Shown here in pieces: positions 32,258-36,437 of a stretch of DNA of 36,437 bases; position 1 is the first letter of the stretch, and every line of letters starts with the position of its first letter. The position numbers were made by a program, and so were the translations under genes. Source of the DNA: a candidate division BRC1 bacterium ADurb.Bin183 (GTDB lineage Bacteria; Sumerlaeota; Sumerlaeia; MWCT01); assembly GCA_002070185.1 (NCBI GenBank), contig MWCT01000022.1, positions 1 to 36,437 of the forward strand, in the 5' to 3' direction. The notes under the pieces were generated by a model, which was given only the letters and a program-made list of their open reading frames with translations, made no database searches and was not told where the DNA came from.

Positions 32258-33280
32258 TTATTTGAGACCTGTTCGGGCGATGCCCTGAATAAAGAACCGC
32301 TGGAGGAAGAAGAACATGATGACGATGGGCAAAACGGCAAAGGTAGATGCCGCCATAAGAAGATGGAAATCCGAGCCTGCGTCCTGATTGAATGCCTGCA
32401 ACCCTACCATCAGCGTGCGCATTTCCGGACGCGTGGTCACAATCAGGGGCCAGAAGAGGGAGTTCCAGTTTCCAAGAAAATCGAATATGCCCGCTGTGAT
32501 GATGACAGGTTTGGAAAGAGGAATGACAATCTGCCATAAGAATCGGAAACGTCCAGCGCCGTCAATTTGAGCCGCATCCCAAAGGTCTTCGGGGATTGTA
32601 ATAAAAAACTGCCTCAATAAAAATATCGAAAACACGCTTGCCAGCCATGGGATAATCAGCGCCTGATAATGATCAAGCCATCGCAGTTTTGCCAACGTCA
32701 GATAATTCGGGATTAGAAGCACCTGTCCCGGTATCATCATCATGGCGATGATGATGTAAAAGAAAAGCCCCCTCCCCCAAAATTGCATCCGGGCAAAGGC
32801 ATAAGCGGCAAGAGCTGAGACTGTGAATGAGCCGCAGGTTGTGACGATGCCGACCATGATGCTCACATAAAAATATCGGGTAAAGGTCAGCGGCACAGGC
32901 GGGTCGCCATAGATATTCCCTTTGGGGGCGTTCCATGCCTCAACCCAGTTCTTCCAATGAAATTCTGTGGGCCACCATGTGGGCGGAAAAGCAAGCGCTT
33001 CTTTATATGATTTGAAAGAGGTGATGAACATCCAGTAAAAAGGGAGCACCATAAAAAAACCGCCGATAAGGAGAGCCTGATAAGTTATGGTATCTTTGAT
33101 GTTTCTCGGTCGTTGCCAGACATTAATAATGGTGAAAAGAAGGAGCGCCAAAAACCCCGCATAAACAAGGATGCCTTTCCATCCTAAAAATCTGAATCCA
33201 AAAACAAGGATAAGGAATATTGCGATATTTGAGACAAATACTATGTTTTTTTCATGTTTGATGCTTGCAGGTAAAGGCAT
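32258..33280 (-). CDS. Sugar ABC transporter permease, MalG/UgpE type
   Basis: Inner-membrane subunit of a CUT1 carbohydrate importer. The EAA loop that contacts the ATPase starts near residue 235 (DAAQIDGAGRFRFLWQIVIP) and is followed by the usual last two membrane segments. TSFK(S)YKEA near residue 90 is a family hallmark. The 340-residue length exceeds the usual ~275: an N-terminal extension of about 60 residues holds two extra hydrophobic segments (about 13-33 and 36-54). The ATG at 33280 has TGAGG 7 bases upstream (33288-33292); a TTG at 33286 is the alternative. No ATPase or solute-binding protein is in the window. Confidence 0.9.
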   Translation of the reverse strand: MPLPASIKHEKNIVFVSNIAIFLILVFGFRFLGWKGILVYAGFLALLLFTIINVWQRPRNIKDTITYQALLIGGFFMVLPFYWMFITSFKSYKEALAFPPTWWPTEFHWKNWVEAWNAPKGNIYGDPPVPLTFTRYFYVSIMVGIVTTCGSFTVSALAAYAFARMQFWGRGLFFYIIIAMMMIPGQVLLIPNYLTLAKLRWLDHYQALIIPWLASVFSIFLLRQFFITIPEDLWDAAQIDGAGRFRFLWQIVIPLSKPVIITAGIFDFLGNWNSLFWPLIVTTRPEMRTLMVGLQAFNQDAGSDFHLLMAASTFAVLPIVIMFFFLQRFFIQGIARTGLK

Positions 33281-33282
33281 TC

Positions 33283-34284
33283 TCAAACCTCATAATGAAC
33301 GCGTCTGCCAAGAATGCGATTTTGAATCAGCGTAATTATCAGAATAATGACAAAAAGGATATAAGCAATCGCTGAGGCATGCCCCATCAGCCACAGACCT
33401 TGAAAGCCTTTTTCATACAAATGGAAAACTATTGTAGTGGTTGTATTATCCGGTCCGCCGCTCGGCGTCATTATCAGTTGCGGGACAAACACTTTGAAGC
33501 TGTTAATCATGGAAGTAACTAAAATAAAAAATGTCACCGGCGATAAAAGCGGAACGGTGATATGCAAAAATCTATGCCATGCTGAGGCGCCGTCAATTTC
33601 CGCCGCCTCATAATACGTTTTGTCAATATTCTGCAATCCTGCCAGAAAGATTATCATATAGTATCCGATGCTGCGCCAGATGGTTGTCAGAATGATGGAA
33701 AACATGGCGAGGCTCGGACCAGCCAAAATGGGCTTTTTAATACTGATGCCGATTGTAGAAAAAAGCATTGTCCAAATACCGCGCGGCTCGCTCAGCCATT
33801 CAAGGCGCGGCATCCCCATCTGTTTTAAAAAATAATTCGCCAGACCAAATTCCCTGTCGTAAAAATAGCGAAACACGATTGATATGGCGACCCACGTTGT
33901 AATAAAAGGTAGGAAATACACGGTTCTGAAAAATGAGCGCCCCTGTATCTGGGAGTTGAGCAGCATTGCCGCCAAAAGCGAAATTAAAAGCGTCAACGGG
34001 ACGCTATAAATGACATAATTAAAGGTGTTGAGGATGGTCTGGTGGAATTCCGCATCTTGCAATACATTAAAATAATTGGTCAGCCCCACCCATTTGACAG
34101 TTGTCCAAGTGTCCAAACCTTTCCAGTTGGTGAAAGAAATGATGATGGATAATATAACCGGCAGAAACCAAAAAACGGCAAGGACAAGCGTCGCCGGCAG
34201 AAGGTAACAGAAAGCCTCCGCGTTTTGCTTTAAAATCCTCATGCGGCGTTTTCGGAGTCTTTCATTTTGAAAGGATATTGCCAT
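33283..34284 (-). CDS. Sugar ABC transporter permease, MalF/UgpA type
   Basis: Partner permease of the preceding entry, 333 residues with six or more membrane segments. Evidence: N-terminal membrane entry FCYLLPATLVLAVFWFLPVI, TNWKGLD and WVGLTNYFNVL typical of the periplasmic loop, the EAA loop near residue 226 (YYEAAEIDGASAWHRFLHITVP), and the tail SGGPDNTTTTIVFHLYEKGF seen in CUT1 MalF-type proteins. The ATG at 34284 overlaps the PHP stop (TAATG) and has AAGGGG 7 bases upstream; a TTG at 34290 is less likely. Its stop lies just before the MalG-type start, so the two are translationally coupled. Confidence 0.9.
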   Translation of the reverse strand: MAISFQNERLRKRRMRILKQNAEAFCYLLPATLVLAVFWFLPVILSIIISFTNWKGLDTWTTVKWVGLTNYFNVLQDAEFHQTILNTFNYVIYSVPLTLLISLLAAMLLNSQIQGRSFFRTVYFLPFITTWVAISIVFRYFYDREFGLANYFLKQMGMPRLEWLSEPRGIWTMLFSTIGISIKKPILAGPSLAMFSIILTTIWRSIGYYMIIFLAGLQNIDKTYYEAAEIDGASAWHRFLHITVPLLSPVTFFILVTSMINSFKVFVPQLIMTPSGGPDNTTTTIVFHLYEKGFQGLWLMGHASAIAYILFVIILIITLIQNRILGRRVHYEV

Positions 34285-35174
34285 TAGCAAACCCCTTGGT
34301 GCTTTCCCATTGTCAACCGAGAGCTGCCAGTTGACGCTTTTTTATGCTTTTCGCTGAATATGCGGAATTTCTCCGCCACCCAATCAGGCACAGCCTTTCG
34401 ATTCATCATAATTTTTGGATAATAAGAGCCGTGGCAGTCTGAACCGCCGACAATTCCCATACGGTATTTTTGAGCCAGATTGCAATAGAAAGAAGATACG
34501 TAATCGTCATGACGGGGATGAAACGCCTCAATTGCCATGGCGCCCCATTCTCGATGCGTCAGGATTTCATTTTCTTGCATCATATCGGCGCGTCCGACCA
34601 ATCCGGGATGGGCTATGGCAGAAATGCCTCCCGCTTGGCGTATCAGTTTATAAACCTCTTCGGGCGTATTTCCCAAAGGAGGGACATAAGCGACGCCGTC
34701 CGAGCCGATGAATCGTTCAAACGCTTCATGGATAGATTCAACATATCCCCGCTCGAGCATGGCACGCGCTAGATGCGGGCGCCCCATGCTTCCCTGCCCC
34801 GCATAAGAACGCACCTCATCCATTGTGAGGGGATAACCTAACGCAGTCAACTTTTCGGCGATTGCCGTTAAACGGCGGCTTGTCGTTTCTTTGCCTCGTA
34901 TCAGAGCCTCTTTTATCGAAGGTTCTTCGCAATCTGAAAAATATCCCAGAATATGAATTTCAACATCTTCATAAACCGATGTCATTTCAATGCCGGGGAT
35001 AAAAGGCATGCCAAGTTCGTCCGCCTTTTTTTGCGCCTCCGGGATGCCATAAAAGGTGTCGTGGTCTGTCAGTGAGATACATGTCAAACCTATTTGCGAG
35101 GCGTATTCAACGACTTGGGACGGCGTGAAACCGCCATCCGAAGCTGTTGAATGCAAATGAAGGTCGCAAGCCAT
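34284..35174 (-). CDS. PHP-domain phosphoesterase (nucleoside bisphosphate phosphatase-like)
   Basis: A 296-residue metal-dependent phosphoesterase, predicted cytoplasmic. PHP motifs are all present: DLHLHSTASDG (His6, His8), SLTDHDT (Asp37, His38), PGIEMTS, the inserted-domain region with MGRPHLARAMLERGYV, ISAIAHPG and GGSDCHG. This order matches YciV/RnaAM-type proteins that remove phosphate from 3',5'-nucleoside bisphosphates or trim RNA 5' ends. The ATG immediately precedes CDLHLH, so little N-terminal choice exists; the SD is weak. It is first in the minus-strand run and is coupled to the permease genes. Confidence 0.88.
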   Translation of the reverse strand: MACDLHLHSTASDGGFTPSQVVEYASQIGLTCISLTDHDTFYGIPEAQKKADELGMPFIPGIEMTSVYEDVEIHILGYFSDCEEPSIKEALIRGKETTSRRLTAIAEKLTALGYPLTMDEVRSYAGQGSMGRPHLARAMLERGYVESIHEAFERFIGSDGVAYVPPLGNTPEEVYKLIRQAGGISAIAHPGLVGRADMMQENEILTHREWGAMAIEAFHPRHDDYVSSFYCNLAQKYRMGIVGGSDCHGSYYPKIMMNRKAVPDWVAEKFRIFSEKHKKASTGSSRLTMGKHQGVC

Positions 35175-35342
35175 TTACAGCCAAAAAATCCTTTCTTTAA
35201 GAAACAGCGTTACATTTCAAATCTTTTTCAATTTTCTTATTTTCCCATCCAATTATCGAAGTTATTTTGCTTTGCATCGGCATGTAATTGTCAAGTTGAA
35301 ATAAACAACCTTGCGGTTTATAAAAAAATGTTTATTCTGCCC

Positions 35343-35371
35343 TTGACAGATAAGGTCGAACCCAATTAAGT
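35343..35371 (+). promoter_or_regulatory. Possible promoter for the coiled-coil lipoprotein gene
   Basis: A perfect TTGACA at 35343-35348 lies in the 241-base divergent gap between the PHP gene and the lipoprotein gene. At 17 bases the -10 position reads TTAAGT (3 of 6), so the -10 is weak; an AT-rich TAAATTATATG lies further down (about 35380-35390). No convincing minus-strand promoter was identified in this gap. Confidence 0.35.
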
Positions 35372-35415
35372 ATTTATGGTAAATTATATGAATGTATTAT
35401 TAGGAGGTTTTTTTA

Positions 35416-35922
35416 ATGAAACCATCCCGGTTGGTTACACTGGTTACCATCATGACGCTCCTATGCGTCCTTTTATCCGGCTGCCGCAACAAGGATGAAG
35501 AGCGCAAAAAGGCTGAAGAACTAAGTTTCAAAAAAGAACGGATGGAAAAAATAAATCAGCGGATGAATGAGATCAATGACGAGATTGCCCGTCTTGAAAA
35601 TTCGATCTCTGAATTAAACCGCGAAGTTGACAATTACATGTTTAAGACAAAAAACAGTCTTAATTCGCTTAAGAACTCTCACACCGATATTCAAAAGGCT
35701 GTATCAGATCTTCATAATTTTATTATTCCGCCCGAGCCTGCGAAAAAACCTGGGCTTCACTGGTTTTTCAAACTCATCATCCTGATTATCATCATTATCG
35801 CCCTGACCTTTGCTGTGGTTGCGTGGCGCAATCGCCATAAAGGCGGCGAGGATGAAGAATTTGCCTTTGAGGAAAGTCCCGCCTACGAAGAAGATGGGGC
35901 TGACTCCAATGAGGAACGGTGA
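35416..35922 (+). CDS. Coiled-coil lipoprotein with C-terminal membrane segment
   Basis: A 168-residue protein of unknown function. A lipoprotein signal peptide ends with lipobox LSGC at Cys23. Residues about 28-105 are charged heptad-like sequence (KINQRMNEINDEIARLENSI), predicted coiled coil. A short Pro-rich linker then leads to a strong transmembrane helix (about 118-138, FKLIILIIIIIALTFAVVAW) and an acidic tail rich in Glu/Asp. A lipid anchor and a transmembrane helix in one small protein is unusual. AGGAGG at 35402-35407 is 8 bases before the ATG. It is followed closely by a membrane-protein gene in the same direction. Confidence 0.8.
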   Translation: MKPSRLVTLVTIMTLLCVLLSGCRNKDEERKKAEELSFKKERMEKINQRMNEINDEIARLENSISELNREVDNYMFKTKNSLNSLKNSHTDIQKAVSDLHNFIIPPEPAKKPGLHWFFKLIILIIIIIALTFAVVAWRNRHKGGEDEEFAFEESPAYEEDGADSNEER

Positions 35923-35940
35923 CTTATTTCAGGTTTCAAA

Positions 35941-36437
35941 TTGAACAATCAAAATAGGCATGTTGTTTCTATCTTTAATTTAATCGTTGGTTCACTTTTT
36001 ATTATCGGCTATTTTGTAATCATGCGCGCCGCCGGTTTTTTTGTCCCAAAGGATTTTGCTTATTTAGGCGGTCCGCTTTCGCTTATACCCATCACAGATG
36101 ATCTTTTCCGCTCTTCCATTCGCCATTTTCTCCCATGGGAAACCGCCTCGCTTTATTGGAAAATATTCCTTCTTATTCCCGGCGCAACTTTCCTTTCTTT
36201 GTATTTTTATAGTAAACTTACATCGGAAAAGATTTCGCATATTCTTCGAATAATTTCAGAAAAGCCGTGCTGGATTCTGTTTATCATAACTATCTTTGCG
36301 CTGGTAGGTATTTTAATTTTTGTTTTTTTCGTTTTTCAAAAAACATATTTCACCGACGATGAAAATGCTTATATCACACAAGCATATGTAATTCTCGGCG
36401 GGCACGCGCTCGCCCAGGGAACCCCCTTGCTGGCTGC
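35941..36437 (+). CDS. Integral membrane protein, GT39/PMT-like glycosyltransferase (3' truncated)
   Basis: The frame is open from after the lipoprotein stop to the window end. The likely start is TTG 35941 (NNQNRHVVSIFNLIVGSLFI), 18 bases downstream, with only a weak AGG upstream. It encodes at least 165 residues. Hydrophobic segments occur near residues 10-28, 78-95 and 121-142. After the third comes TDDENAYITQAYVILGGHAL, similar to the acidic DE(A/N)-type motif on the first periplasmic loop of polyprenyl-phosphate-sugar-dependent glycosyltransferases (GT39/PMT, ArnT). Only the N-terminal part is visible, so the family call is tentative. Confidence 0.6.
   Translation, partial: MNNQNRHVVSIFNLIVGSLFIIGYFVIMRAAGFFVPKDFAYLGGPLSLIPITDDLFRSSIRHFLPWETASLYWKIFLLIPGATFLSLYFYSKLTSEKISHILRIISEKPCWILFIITIFALVGILIFVFFVFQKTYFTDDENAYITQAYVILGGHALAQGTPLLA

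Overview
This 36.4 kb window looks like a chromosomal segment of an uncultured Gram-negative-type bacterium. The lipoproteins, the exported glycosidases and the long E. coli-type RpoB and RpoC fit that. RpoC carries a large insertion in the trigger loop, and RpoB has an acidic tail. A multidomain M6 protease ending in a dockerin-like EF-hand and a GH38/GH51 glycosidase cluster fit a polymer-degrading member of one of the less-studied phyla (Sumerlaeota, Hydrogenedentota and Omnitrophota-like groups are candidates). The sequence alone does not fix the phylum. Standard code is used: TAG ends both rpoB and dxs.

Layout. (1) 1-10805, plus strand: the classic ribosomal/RNA polymerase operon rplK (5' truncated)-rplA-[L10 leader]-rplJ-rplL-[attenuator-like hairpin]-rpoB-rpoC, closed by a strong intrinsic terminator at 10831-10867. 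(2) 10885-12426: a minus-strand Eis-like GNAT acetyltransferase, then a plus-strand tRNA-Leu(GAG) with its own terminator. (3) 12456-17772, plus: a near-consensus promoter and a 1749-residue secreted M6 metalloprotease with six ~134-residue repeats, a parallel beta-helix, an Ig-like segment and a dockerin-like tail. (4) 17781-30751, minus, read right to left: outer-membrane-type lipoprotein, hslU, dxs, tlyA, mrdA (PBP2), GH38 alpha-mannosidase, a DUF1349/ConA-like secreted protein and a GH51 arabinofuranosidase. Most junctions are overlaps or short gaps, so a cell-envelope/isoprenoid/proteostasis operon runs directly into a glycan-degradation module. (5) 30859-35174, minus: PHP phosphoesterase, two sugar ABC permeases, a 79-residue protein of unknown function and a zinc-ribbon/transmembrane/S26 protein whose signal-peptidase active site is degenerate. 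(6) 35416-36437, plus: a coiled-coil lipoprotein with a second membrane anchor, followed by the start of a GT39-like membrane protein that runs off the window.

Most notable points: a ~27-residue four-cysteine insertion near the N-terminus of RpoC; an in-frame TAG splitting the S4 domain from the methyltransferase domain of TlyA; the S26 protein lacking both residues of the Ser/Lys dyad; the unusual M6 protease architecture; hslU without hslV beside it; and tight translational coupling of the glycosidases. No IS element, prophage, CRISPR array or rRNA was seen. No stretch over 300 bases lacks a gene.
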